64,000 nt of DNA from Kribbella amoyensis (GCF_007828865.1 NZ_VIVK01000001.1:992001-1056000); one strand, 5' to 3'; counted from the first letter of the stretch, positions 7,553 to 15,614 are shown. Program-made: numbers and translations. Notes: a model not told the origin generated them from the letters alone.

Positions 7553-9204
7553 CGTTGACGTTCCGCGCGGTCGCTCGGCACGGCCGGGGCTGGTTGCCGG
7601 TGATCGGCGCGACCGCGCTCATCGGCAGCGGCGTCACCCTGGCGCTGCCGACCGTGCTCGGGCGCGCCGTGGACACCGCCGTCGCCGGCCACGGGTACGG
7701 CGGCTGGCTGTGGCTCGCGTGCGGATTGGTTGCCGCGGGCATCGTAGCTTCCTTGGCGGAGGTGTTTGCCGGGACGGCCTGTGTCGCCGGGACGACCGCC
7801 TGGCTGCGGCACGGCCTGGTCCGTCAAGTGGTAAGAGGTGGTCCGGAGGGGACGCGGGACTTCGCGACCGGCGACCTGGTCAGCCGCGTGTCCGGCAACG
7901 CGGTGGATGCGGCGCAGGCCGGTCCCGCGGCCGTGACCGCGGTCGCCGCCGTCCTGCCACCGGTCGGCAGCCTGGTGTTGCTGGCGCTCATCGACCCGTG
8001 GCTCGCCGCCGCGTTCTTCGGCGGCGTCGTCCTGGTGATCGGCGTGCTCTGGGTCTTCGCCCGGCGGACCGCGCAGATCAGCCTGGCGTACCAGGAGACG
8101 CAGGGGCGGATCGCGGCCCGGCTGACCGAGTCCCTCACCGGACTCCGGACGATCCTGGCCGCCGGGACGGCGAAGCGCGAGGAACAACGCATCCTCGGCC
8201 TGCTCCCGGAACTGCACCAGCACGGCCTGCTCACCTGGCGCGTGCTGGCTCGTTCGGGCGCGCAGGCCGCGATCGTCGGTCCGCTCGTCCTGGTCGCCGT
8301 GCTCACGGTCGGCGGGCTCCAGCTCGTCGCCGGCCGGATCACCGCCGGCGACCTGTTCGCGGCCGGCCAGTACGCCGTGCTCGGGGCCGGCCTCGGCAGT
8401 CTCACCGGGGTCATCGGCGAGATCGCGCGGGCCCGTGCCGGGATCCAGCGCGCGGCCGAGGTGTTCGCGGTCCGGCCGGTCCCGCACGGGACCCTGCCGC
8501 TGCCGGTCGGGCCGGGCCGGTTGACGTTCGACCAGGTCGGCGTGACCGTCGGCGAGACCGTCCTGCTCGCAGACCTGTCACTCGAGATCCCGGGTGGCAC
8601 GACGGTCGCCGTGGTCGGGCCGAGCGGCGCCGGTAAGTCCGTACTGGCCGCCCTCGCCGCCCGGCTGCGCGACCCCTCGACCGGACAGGTGCTGCTGGAC
8701 GGGATCCCCTTGCCCGCGGTGCATCGGCGGTCCCTCCGGATGGCGGTCGGCTGCGCCTTCGAACGGCCGCTGCTGGTCGGCACGACGATCGGTGACTCGA
8801 TCTCGTCGCAGGCGGTCAGTACGGTCCGTACGCTCGCCGCGGCCCGCGCCACCCACGCGCACGACTTCGTCAGCCGGTTGCCGCACGGGTACCGGACTCC
8901 GTTGCCGATGGCACCGATGTCGGGCGGTGAACGGCAGCGCCTCGGGCTGGCCCGGGCCTGGCCCGCGAGCCGGTTGCTGGTCCTCGACGACGCCACCTCC
9001 AGTCTCGACACGGCGACCGAACTGCAGATCAGCAAGACCCTGACCGAGGATCGGCACCACCGGACCCGGTTGATCGTCACGCACCGCTCCGCGACGGCGG
9101 CCCGCGCCGACCTGGTGATCTGGCTCGACCAGGGCCGGGTCCGCGCGGTCGGGCCGCACGACACCCTGTGGGACGAGCCGTCCTACCGCGAGGTCTTCGG
9201 ATGA
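7549..9204 (+). CDS. ABC half-transporter 1 of the lanthipeptide cluster
   Basis: A 551-residue exporter half: about six membrane helices (residues 1-310) followed by a nucleotide-binding domain. Walker A is GPSGAGKSV with Lys363, the signature is MSGGERQRLGL, and Walker B is LLVLDD (Asp480). The residue after Walker B is Asp481 instead of the catalytic Glu, so this domain's own ATP site is degenerate. ATGA overlaps at both ends couple it to the protease and to the second half-transporter. RamA/RamB-like pairs fulfil the same role in SapB clusters. It has no C39 peptidase domain, consistent with leader removal by the separate prolyl oligopeptidase. Substrate assignment rests on operon context. 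Confidence 0.88.
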   Translation: MTLTFRAVARHGRGWLPVIGATALIGSGVTLALPTVLGRAVDTAVAGHGYGGWLWLACGLVAAGIVASLAEVFAGTACVAGTTAWLRHGLVRQVVRGGPEGTRDFATGDLVSRVSGNAVDAAQAGPAAVTAVAAVLPPVGSLVLLALIDPWLAAAFFGGVVLVIGVLWVFARRTAQISLAYQETQGRIAARLTESLTGLRTILAAGTAKREEQRILGLLPELHQHGLLTWRVLARSGAQAAIVGPLVLVAVLTVGGLQLVAGRITAGDLFAAGQYAVLGAGLGSLTGVIGEIARARAGIQRAAEVFAVRPVPHGTLPLPVGPGRLTFDQVGVTVGETVLLADLSLEIPGGTTVAVVGPSGAGKSVLAALAARLRDPSTGQVLLDGIPLPAVHRRSLRMAVGCAFERPLLVGTTIGDSISSQAVSTVRTLAAARATHAHDFVSRLPHGYRTPLPMAPMSGGERQRLGLARAWPASRLLVLDDATSSLDTATELQISKTLTEDRHHRTRLIVTHRSATAARADLVIWLDQGRVRAVGPHDTLWDEPSYREVFG

Positions 9205-10949
9205 GGCGCGAACTGCGGTACGGCGCGGCCGCGGTCCGGAACCGGTCAGCCGTGCAGCTCACACTGTGGTCCGTACCGGAGATCCTGCCGACCGCCCTGT
9301 ACGGGATCGCGGTCGCCCGGGCCACGGACAGCTTCCTCGCCGGGAACGCCGGTCAGGGCATCGCCTGGCTGGGTGGACTCGTCGCGACCGCGTGCCTCGG
9401 GTCGGCGGGATCGCACCAGGTGTACGGCCGGCTCGGCGAACTCGTCGAACCGGTCCGCGACGACCTGGTCCGCCGGGTCGTCCGCGGCGCACTCCGCACC
9501 GGGGACGAGGCGTCGGTCGCCCGGGTGAACCGGCAGGTCGAGATCGTCCGCGACACGTTCGCCGGCCTGGTCCTGGTGATCCGGAACTTCGCGGTCACCC
9601 TGGTCGGCGTCCTGGCCGGGTTGTTGTCGCTGGCACCGGTGATCGCGGCGTTCGTCGTTCCCCCGTTCCTGCTCGGGTTCGCCGCCTCGCTCGCGGTCCT
9701 CGGGCTCGCGGCCGACCGGGTCCGGGCCTCGTTGCGCGCCGACGAGGAGCTGGCGACCGCGGCCACGATGACCTTCGGCGGGGTCCGGGACATCACGGCG
9801 ACCGGGGCGGAGGAGTTCTCCGAACGCCTGGTCGCCCGGCCGATCGAGGCCCAGGCAACGGCCGAACGCGAACTCGCCAAGATCGCCGCTCTGCGCACCC
9901 TGTGCTTCGCCGTCGGCGGCTGGGCCCCGCTCCTGATCCTGCTCGCCGTCGGTCCCTGGTTACTCGGTCGCGGCGTCACCACGGGCACCCTGCTCGGCGG
10001 CCTCACCTACGTCCTGATCGGACTCCAGCCGGCCCTCAGCACGATCATGAGCGCCCTCGGCGACAGCGGCCTGCGGTACGTGGTCACACTCGGCCGCATC
10101 CTCGACACCGATCTCCCCGACGAGGCGAAGCGCGCACCCACCAACCGCCGGCGGAGCGGGTACGAGGTGCAACTGCGCGGACTCACCTTCGCGTACGGGC
10201 CGGGAGCCGAGCCCGTCCTCGACCGGCTAGACCTCACCGTTGCCGAAGGCGAGCACCTCGCCGTGGTCGGACCGAGCGGGATCGGCAAGTCCACCCTCGC
10301 CGGTCTGGTCTGCGGGCTGCTGCGGCCGACGAGCGGTCGCGTACTGCTCGGTGGTGCGGCACCTGCCGACCTGACGACCGACGTCCTGGCGGACACGCGC
10401 GTCCTGATCCCGCAGGAGGCGTACGTCTTCACCGGGACCGTGCTCGACAACCTCGTCTATCTGTTGCCCGACGCCACCGTCGGCGAGGTGGAGAGCGCGG
10501 TACGGGCCGTCGGCATCGAGCGCCTCGTGGATCGCCTGGGCGGGCTACGGGCCGAGGTGAAGCCGGACGAGCTGTCCGCGGGCGAACGGCAACAACTCGC
10601 CCTCGTTCGCGCGTACCTGTCCCCGGCGCCGCTGGTCGTCCTCGACGAGGCGACCTGCTTCCTCGACCCCGAGGCCGAACGCCGGGCCGAAGAGGCGTTC
10701 GCGGCCCGCGGTGGAACGCTGATCGTCATCGCCCACCGGATCAGCTCCGCCCTGCGCGCCCGACAGGTCCTCGTGCTCGACGGCAACCAAGCCACCCTCG
10801 GTACGCATCCGACGCTGCAGCACACGTCCCCGCTCTACCGCGAACTGCTCGGCCACTGGCAACCGCAGAAGCCGCAGACCCCGATCCCACCCCGCCGCCC
10901 GAGCCGCCCCCAACCAGCGTCCTGGCGCCGCCCGGCGGACCGTGTCTAG
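9201..10949 (+). CDS. ABC half-transporter 2 of the lanthipeptide cluster
   Basis: A 582-residue partner of the preceding half-transporter, with the membrane domain first and the ATPase after about residue 325. Walker A GPSGIGKST (Lys363) and Walker B VVLDEATC with catalytic Glu483 are canonical, but the signature is LSAGERQQ, with Ala replacing the first Gly. Combined with the Asp481 change in the partner, both defects fall on the same composite ATP site of a heterodimer, leaving one consensus site. The C-terminal 35 residues are Pro/Arg-rich. One TTA leucine codon occurs at residue 254 (9960-9962), rare in such DNA. The stop overlaps the stop of the convergent regulator through CTAG. Confidence 0.88.
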   Translation: MRRELRYGAAAVRNRSAVQLTLWSVPEILPTALYGIAVARATDSFLAGNAGQGIAWLGGLVATACLGSAGSHQVYGRLGELVEPVRDDLVRRVVRGALRTGDEASVARVNRQVEIVRDTFAGLVLVIRNFAVTLVGVLAGLLSLAPVIAAFVVPPFLLGFAASLAVLGLAADRVRASLRADEELATAATMTFGGVRDITATGAEEFSERLVARPIEAQATAERELAKIAALRTLCFAVGGWAPLLILLAVGPWLLGRGVTTGTLLGGLTYVLIGLQPALSTIMSALGDSGLRYVVTLGRILDTDLPDEAKRAPTNRRRSGYEVQLRGLTFAYGPGAEPVLDRLDLTVAEGEHLAVVGPSGIGKSTLAGLVCGLLRPTSGRVLLGGAAPADLTTDVLADTRVLIPQEAYVFTGTVLDNLVYLLPDATVGEVESAVRAVGIERLVDRLGGLRAEVKPDELSAGERQQLALVRAYLSPAPLVVLDEATCFLDPEAERRAEEAFAARGGTLIVIAHRISSALRARQVLVLDGNQATLGTHPTLQHTSPLYRELLGHWQPQKPQTPIPPRRPSRPQPASWRRPADRV

Positions 10950-11545
10950 ATCCAGCCGGCGTCCTGGGCCTTGCGGATGGCTTCGATCCGGCTGCGGGCC
11001 CCCGTCTTCGCGAGGATGCGGGACAGGTAGTTGCGTACGGTCCCGGCGCTCAGGCTGAGGGTCCGCGCGACCTCTTGCGCGGTGGCACCCGTCGTCACCT
11101 GGCGGAGCACTTCGCACTCCCGCTCGGTCAGCGGGTTGTCGCCGGCCCGGAGCGCGGCGACGGCCAGCCGGACATCCACCACCGGAAGGCCTTTCGCGAC
11201 ATCACGGACCGCTTCGACGAACTGCTGCGGCGTCGCGTCGGTCGCGATCAGCCCGATCCGCGGCGCCTGCTTGACCAGCGCGAGGCTGGTCGCCGCGAGC
11301 GCCTCGTGATCGACGAGCACGAGCACGCCGCGTCCGGTCAGCTTGCGGCACAGGTCCTCGACGCCGACCTTGCCGGGCAGCTGCGGATCGAGGACCACCA
11401 CGTGCGGACGCAGCCGCACCGCGGTCAGGACCTCGTCCGCGCGCTCCAGCTCGGCCATCACGTCCAGATCGGACTCGCGCGCCAGTACCGCGGCCAGTGC
11501 GCCTCGCACCAACGTGCCGCGGTGGCCGAGCACCACTCGGATCAC
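10946..11545 (-). CDS. LuxR-family response regulator, atypical receiver (RamR-like)
   Basis: A 199-residue regulator with an N-terminal receiver-like domain (about 1-120) and a C-terminal LuxR helix-turn-helix (about 138-199, LTERECEVLRQV through TVRNYLSRILAK). Asp53 (VVVLDPQLPG) sits at the phosphorylation position, but the acidic pair near the N-terminus is replaced by Gly-His (VVLGHRG). Metal-dependent phosphorylation is therefore doubtful; orphan, atypical receivers occur in RamR of SapB clusters. The GTG start at 11545 is chosen because the receiver fold begins there; an open frame continues upstream to 11824 without recognisable protein. It is convergent with the transporter, and no histidine kinase gene is nearby. 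It is the likely activator of the cluster. Confidence 0.82.
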   Translation of the reverse strand: MIRVVLGHRGTLVRGALAAVLARESDLDVMAELERADEVLTAVRLRPHVVVLDPQLPGKVGVEDLCRKLTGRGVLVLVDHEALAATSLALVKQAPRIGLIATDATPQQFVEAVRDVAKGLPVVDVRLAVAALRAGDNPLTERECEVLRQVTTGATAQEVARTLSLSAGTVRNYLSRILAKTGARSRIEAIRKAQDAGWI

Positions 11546-12130
11546 CGCTCGCCCCCATCGCCTCTCTCGCCCGGTCGCTGCCGAGGCAGCCACTCCCGCG
11601 CTATCAACGAGCGAACCGGGCCGAAGGCACGCACGAATACCGGTGCTCGACAGCGACCTCCGACGGCGAGCGGACGGCTCCGGGACGCGGTACGGCCACG
11701 CTCGAAGTACGCCTCGGCGAAGTGCGGAAACCGTTCTGTTGTTGAGGTTTCGCGATCCCGGCGCGACAGCGAACTTTGACCGAAATTCGGCAAAGGTCTT
11801 GCGCTCGGCCCCTCGGTCCCGCACGATGTCCGGGTTGCGTCGTTACCGACGCGTGACCGTTCGGTCGCTGGCTCGTGACACACAGCGGCGGACGCCTGTC
11901 CCCTGGACCCTCGAAGGGAGTGGTACCTCACCCAGACTGCGGAGCCCGGCGCGGCCACCCATCGGCGGCCGTCGATCCGAGCCTCACGCACCCAGGTGAC
12001 GACCACCATCACCTCGCTGTGGCCTGCCCGAACGCGGCGGCCGGCGAGGACTCTCGGGGTAGTGCGCACGCGGCTGAATCAGCCGGGCAGAAGAGTTCAC
12101 CATGCCCAGCTCATGAGGAGCAGAACACTG
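11546..12130. other. 585-base gap between the response regulator and the LysM protein
   Basis: No protein or RNA gene is supported here. The region must hold the promoters of the response regulator (leftward) and of the LysM/transglycosylase gene (rightward). It is patchily AT-richer around 11730-11830. Near the right end lies CGGCTGA-A-TCAGCCG (12071-12085), 7-base arms around one base, about 45 bases before the LysM start. The length would suit a long 5' leader; I looked for the c-di-AMP riboswitch that often precedes rpf-like genes in actinomycetes but could not recognise its conserved segments. Confidence 0.4.
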
Positions 12131-12823
12131 ATGTCCAAAGCACGACACGCCCGCCCCCGGCGCCGTAGCCGCCGAATCGTCCGGACTCTGTCCATCGCCG
12201 GTCTCGGGGCCGGCATCACGGCCGTCGGAGCGAGCGCGGCCAACGCCGCGGACTACACGGTCAAGCACGGCGACACCCTCAGCGAGATCGCCCAGGCGCA
12301 CGGGACCAACTGGCACCGCCTGGCCGAGCTCAACAACCTCAACAACCCTGACCTGATCCTGGTCGGCCAGCAGCTCGAGCTGAATGGCGGTCACAAGGTC
12401 ACCGCTCGCGACTCCGAGCGACGCAGCACCTGGAAGTCCGAACGGAAGGTGCGCAAGACCGAGCGGTCCTCGGAGCGCAAGCGCGAGCGGTCGACGGAAC
12501 GCAAGAGCACCCGGACCGAGGAACGCCAGACCAGGAAGCGCGATCGTGGAACGCGCACCGAGTCCAACCGCGGCAGCAGCCGGGCCAACCTGAGCGGCGC
12601 CTGGGCCAAGGTGGCCCACTGCGAGTCGAGCGGGAACCCGCGCGCGGTCAGCCCGGCCGGCTACTACGGCCTGTTCCAGTTCGACCACCAGACCTGGCGC
12701 AGCGTCGGCGGCTCCGGCAACCCGGCGAGCGCGTCGGCGGGCGAGCAGCTGATGCGGGCCAAGAAGCTGTACTCGCAGCGCGGCGCCTCCCCGTGGCCGA
12801 ACTGCGGTCGTTACCTGCGCTGA
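12131..12823 (+). CDS. Secreted LysM protein with transglycosylase (Rpf-like) domain
   Basis: A 230-residue exported cell-wall protein. A basic N-terminus and hydrophobic stretch ending in ASAANAAD (about residue 40) form a signal peptide. A LysM peptidoglycan-binding domain follows (about 41-87, DYTVKHGDTLSEIAQ to ILVGQQLEL). The C-terminal 75 residues match the transglycosylase-like domain of resuscitation-promoting factors: WAKVAHCESSGNP with the catalytic Glu, YYGLFQFDHQTWRSVGG, and a terminal WPNCGRYLR, with two Cys likely forming a disulfide. Between them is a linker of about 55 residues made almost entirely of Arg, Lys, Glu, Ser and Thr. The start at 12131 follows GAGGAG; an in-frame ATG at 12113 is possible. 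Confidence 0.85.
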   Translation: MSKARHARPRRRSRRIVRTLSIAGLGAGITAVGASAANAADYTVKHGDTLSEIAQAHGTNWHRLAELNNLNNPDLILVGQQLELNGGHKVTARDSERRSTWKSERKVRKTERSSERKRERSTERKSTRTEERQTRKRDRGTRTESNRGSSRANLSGAWAKVAHCESSGNPRAVSPAGYYGLFQFDHQTWRSVGGSGNPASASAGEQLMRAKKLYSQRGASPWPNCGRYLR

Positions 12824-12841
12824 CCCCTCGAGCGCGGCGAC

Positions 12842-12885
12842 GGTCCGGCCGGACGGTGGCGAACCTTCCGCCGACCGGCCGGACC
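12842..12885. terminator. Bidirectional hairpin between convergent genes
   Basis: Perfect 11-base arms, GGTCCGGCCGG at 12842-12852 and CCGGCCGGACC at 12875-12885, enclose a second smaller inverted repeat (GGTGGCG and CCGCC). It sits between the LysM gene and the convergent methyltransferase gene and can serve both. Confidence 0.65.
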
Positions 12886-12930
12886 TTGACCCATCGGTGG
12901 CCACCGGCCACCACTTCGTTGCCTACAGCA

Positions 12931-13578
12931 TCAACGTGAGAGCACGAGCATCTCGTTGGCGCCGGCCTGGAACTCGTACGGCACCTTGCGGATCTCGGAC
13001 CGGACGTCGGTCAGCTGGTCGAGCAGCTCGCTCAGGTACGGCACCGACTCGCCGCCCCCTTGCCGCACCAGCGGGAACACCCGCACCTCGTTCCGGGCGA
13101 CCCGGACCAGCTCCCGCAACGCCGCCAGGTGCCAGGCCTGGTCGTACTTGTCGCTCCAGGTGAACAGCAGGTGCGAGCACAGCACCAGGTCGAACCGCTG
13201 ATCACCGAACGGCAACTCCGGCAGGCTGCCCGGGACGTACCGCTCGGGGGCGATCGACACGTCCTGGAGGAACCGGTCGGCCGCCTCGATCCGCAACTCG
13301 TCCTTGCGCTCGGGACTGCCGTACCAGTGCCAGACGAAACTGCCCGTGTGTTCGTCCACGATCCCCGCGGTGGCCGGCAGACTCCGCCGCACCGTGTCGA
13401 CCAGCTCGGCCGCCGGCAGCTCGTACGCCGGGTCGACGGCGATCGCGTCCACCCCCCGGGCGGCCGCCTCGGCGGTGAACCCGGCCCCGCCGGCACAGCA
13501 GTCCAGCACGGAGTCGGGGAGTTCGGACAGGTCGAACATCGCCTCGTACTCCAGGTACGAGCGAGATGTCACCAACAC
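12931..13578 (-). CDS. Class I SAM-dependent methyltransferase
   Basis: A 215-residue protein with the Rossmann motif I VLDCCAGGAGFTAEAA (about residues 24-39), acidic motif II AIAVDPAY and motif IV FDLVLCSHLLF, the usual layout of class I methyltransferases. The substrate is unknown. The catalytic region resembles the stand-alone type-11 group acting on small molecules or lipids, but nothing pins it down. It starts (GTG at 13578) 4 bases after the stop of the membrane protein gene upstream, so the two are probably one transcript. An alternative GTG lies two codons downstream. Confidence 0.7.
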   Translation of the reverse strand: MLVTSRSYLEYEAMFDLSELPDSVLDCCAGGAGFTAEAAARGVDAIAVDPAYELPAAELVDTVRRSLPATAGIVDEHTGSFVWHWYGSPERKDELRIEAADRFLQDVSIAPERYVPGSLPELPFGDQRFDLVLCSHLLFTWSDKYDQAWHLAALRELVRVARNEVRVFPLVRQGGGESVPYLSELLDQLTDVRSEIRKVPYEFQAGANEMLVLSR

Positions 13579-13582
13579 TTTT

Positions 13583-14230
13583 CTACTGCCTCTCGACGGT
13601 GGTCCTCAGGCGCAGCCGGCGATCGAGCAAGGTCGCCCCGGCCGCCAAAGCCAGGAACAGTACCGCGACCAGCAGACAGTTCAGCAACACCCTCGCGTAC
13701 CCGTGCTCGGCCACGTTCACGAACGGGTACGGATAGAACCCGGTGCCCTCGCCGCGGATCAGCGTGAATCCCAGCCAGAGCAGCGGAAACACCAGCGACC
13801 AGGCGACCACCCGCGGATCGCTCTGACCGCGCGGACCGAAGAGCAGCCAGCCGAGAAGACCGAGCACCGGAGTCGCCGTGTGCAACAGGAAGTTGGCCAG
13901 CGCGGCCGCCCCGGTCAGGGCGTCCAGACCGGCCAGCGCCACGTGGTACACGATGCCGGTCACCGCGATACAGAGCACGCCGTTCAACCGCAGGGTGCGG
14001 AACAGCATCGACTCGGGCACCGGGCCGGCCGCGAGCACCGCGACGGTCGCGCCGAGCAGCAGGTTGGACTGGATGGTGAAGTAGGCGAACACGTTGAGGA
14101 CGCGCTCCGGGTTGTCCGGGTAGAACCCGCCGGTGCCGGTCGCCGTGACGACGAGCTGCACCCCGATCCCGGCCAGTACGGCCGCCGCCGTGATCCCGGA
14201 CCAGACCCGCCCTGCCTCGGACTTCGTCAT
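13583..14230 (-). CDS. Pr6Pr-like integral membrane protein
   Basis: A 215-residue protein with about six hydrophobic segments. The pattern SNLLLGATVAVLA, GIVYHVALAG and LHTATPVLGLLGWLLFGPRG, and the late segment GFYPYPFVN, match the Pr6Pr family of actinobacterial membrane proteins (related to the FAR-17a/AIG1 group). Eukaryotic AIG1/FAR-17a relatives hydrolyse fatty-acid esters; no function is established for the bacterial ones. The conserved Asn and His positions of that hydrolase superfamily appear present (FTIQSNLLLG; NFLLHTATP), so an esterase role is possible but unproven. ATG at 14230 is used. It is co-directional and nearly contiguous with the methyltransferase gene. Confidence 0.7.
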   Translation of the reverse strand: MTKSEAGRVWSGITAAAVLAGIGVQLVVTATGTGGFYPDNPERVLNVFAYFTIQSNLLLGATVAVLAAGPVPESMLFRTLRLNGVLCIAVTGIVYHVALAGLDALTGAAALANFLLHTATPVLGLLGWLLFGPRGQSDPRVVAWSLVFPLLWLGFTLIRGEGTGFYPYPFVNVAEHGYARVLLNCLLVAVLFLALAAGATLLDRRLRLRTTVERQ

Positions 14231-14306
14231 GGACGCAATGTACGACGCGGACGCGGGCCCGGCCGGGATCTCGGGGCACCGTCGACCGGGTGGCGGTCCG
14301 GCCGGC

Positions 14307-14864
14307 TCAGGTGGTGAGCTTCTCGCGCTGCTCCCGTTCGGCGTCCTCGTCGACCTCACCGGTGTAGCTGAACGAGACGAAGCCGTCGATCACCAGCACG
14401 ATCGTCCAGGTCCAGGCGGGTCCGAGCAGCGCGTCGAAACCACGGTCGGACAGCAGGCCGAGCCCGATCATCACGGCACACCCGACGGAGTACGCGAGCA
14501 GGTGCCGGTACCAGCCCTGGCGCTCCTTGCGAGCCTTCTCCCGGGTGCCCTTGCGCGGCTTGACCGGACGCGGCGCGCCGGCGAACCGGTACGCGGCCCA
14601 GCTGTCCGCCCACTTCAGCGTGCTGTGCCCGAAGCCGACGCTGACCCCGATGAAGATCGCGGCCAGCGAGTGCTTGAACGACGGCTCCCCGCCCTGCCGG
14701 ATGTCGATCACACTGGCGACCAGCATGACCACGTCCACCAGCGGAACCGCGGCCAGCAGCACCAGGCCGAGCCGCGGCAGCCGGAGCAGGTACCGGGTCG
14801 CCAGGCCGCCGGCCAGCAGGACCCAGAAGCCGACCTCACACGCGGCGATCACAGCGAGCAGCAC
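14307..14864 (-). CDS. Small integral membrane protein next to a TetR gene
   Basis: A 185-residue protein I do not recognise. It has an N-terminal helix pair (LVLLAVIAACEVGFWVLLAGG; LVLLAAVPLVDVVMLVASVIDI), a basic cytoplasmic loop (RPVKPRKGTREKARKE), a further helix pair and a charged C-terminal tail ending EDAEREQREKLTT. The chosen start is GTG at 14864, with GGAG eight bases upstream; there is no other good start before the divergent promoter. It is transcribed away from the TetR gene at 14943, with two TetR-type palindromes between them, so it is the likely target of that repressor. TetR/membrane-protein pairs often concern efflux or envelope stress, but no transporter signature is seen. 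Confidence 0.7.
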   Translation of the reverse strand: MLLAVIAACEVGFWVLLAGGLATRYLLRLPRLGLVLLAAVPLVDVVMLVASVIDIRQGGEPSFKHSLAAIFIGVSVGFGHSTLKWADSWAAYRFAGAPRPVKPRKGTREKARKERQGWYRHLLAYSVGCAVMIGLGLLSDRGFDALLGPAWTWTIVLVIDGFVSFSYTGEVDEDAEREQREKLTT

Positions 14865-14887
14865 GAGAGTTCTCCGTCCGTCTTTTT

Positions 14888-14932
14888 TGACACGACTGTG
14901 TTGACAAGAGCGACGATAACACAGCTGTGCTA
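14888..14932. promoter_or_regulatory. Two TetR-type operators in a divergent promoter
   Basis: TAACACAGCTGTGCTA (14917-14932) contains the perfect palindrome CACAGCTGTG, and TGACACGACTGTGTTGA (14888-14904) is a close second copy on the other side of an AT-rich spacer. A TTGACA hexamer lies at 14901-14906. The sites cover the 78-base gap between the membrane protein and the TetR gene and would let one repressor control both directions. Confidence 0.65.
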
Positions 14933-14942
14933 AAAAGGGCAC

Positions 14943-15542
14943 ATGCCGAAGATCGTCGACCACGAAGCCCGCCGCGAGGAGATCGCCCAGGCCCTCTGGC
15001 GAGTGGTCCGCCGGGACGGCATCCGGGCCGCCTCGGTCCGGACCGTCGCGGCCGAGGCCGGCTGGTCCGCCGGCGCTGTCCGCTACTACTTCCCCGACCA
15101 GGACGGCCTGGTCAGCTTCGCCATGCAGCTGGTCGGCCGCCGGGTGCGCGAACGGCTCAGCGCGCTCGAGGCGAAGGGCTCGCTGACCGAGATCGCGCTG
15201 CGCTACCTGGAGGAGGTCGTGCCGCTCGACGACGAGCGCCGGGCCGAGTTCGACATCTGGCTGGCGTTCACCGCGCAGGCCCAGGCCGAGACCGGTGCCG
15301 GCGGTCTGCGCGAGCAGGTCGGCCCGATGCACGACGGCCTGCGCAGCCTGTGCGAATCGGTGATCGCCCTGCTGTCGGAGAACGGCGCGCTACGGGACGG
15401 ACTCGACGCCGAGGTGGAGACCGACCGGTTGCACGCACTGATCGACGGGCTGTCGACGCACGTCGCCGTCGTCCCCAGCCGGACGAGTCCGGAACGGGTC
15501 CGCCAGGTGCTCACCGCGCACCTCGCGTCCTTGCAGCCGTGA
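14943..15542 (+). CDS. TetR-family transcriptional regulator
   Basis: A 199-residue repressor. The N-terminal helix-turn-helix is clear: REEIAQALWRVVRRDGIRAASVRTVAAEAGWSAGAVRYYFPDQDGL (about residues 11-56). The remaining residues form the all-helical ligand and dimer domain, of the type called TetR_C_6/BetI-like (DIWLAFTAQAQAETG). The ligand is unknown. It is divergent from the membrane protein gene at 14864, with two palindromic operators in between, so autoregulation and control of that gene are inferred. The start ATG at 14943 is the only one consistent with the domain. Confidence 0.88.
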   Translation: MPKIVDHEARREEIAQALWRVVRRDGIRAASVRTVAAEAGWSAGAVRYYFPDQDGLVSFAMQLVGRRVRERLSALEAKGSLTEIALRYLEEVVPLDDERRAEFDIWLAFTAQAQAETGAGGLREQVGPMHDGLRSLCESVIALLSENGALRDGLDAEVETDRLHALIDGLSTHVAVVPSRTSPERVRQVLTAHLASLQP

Positions 15543-15614
15543 CGTCCTGAGAGTCCGCAAAGAAGTTGCACGAACCCTCACCGAAGCCGGTCTCCGCGTG
15601 GCACGATCCACCCC

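Noticed and set aside
10946..11824. A 292-residue version of the response regulator
   Set aside because: The extra 93 N-terminal residues are Arg/Ser/Pro-rich without a domain; the receiver fold begins at the GTG at 11545.
11546..12130. c-di-AMP (ydaO-type) riboswitch before the LysM/Rpf-like gene
   Set aside because: Such elements are frequent at rpf genes, but I could not find the conserved GGGGTGAATC-like and terminal segments. A covariance search would decide.
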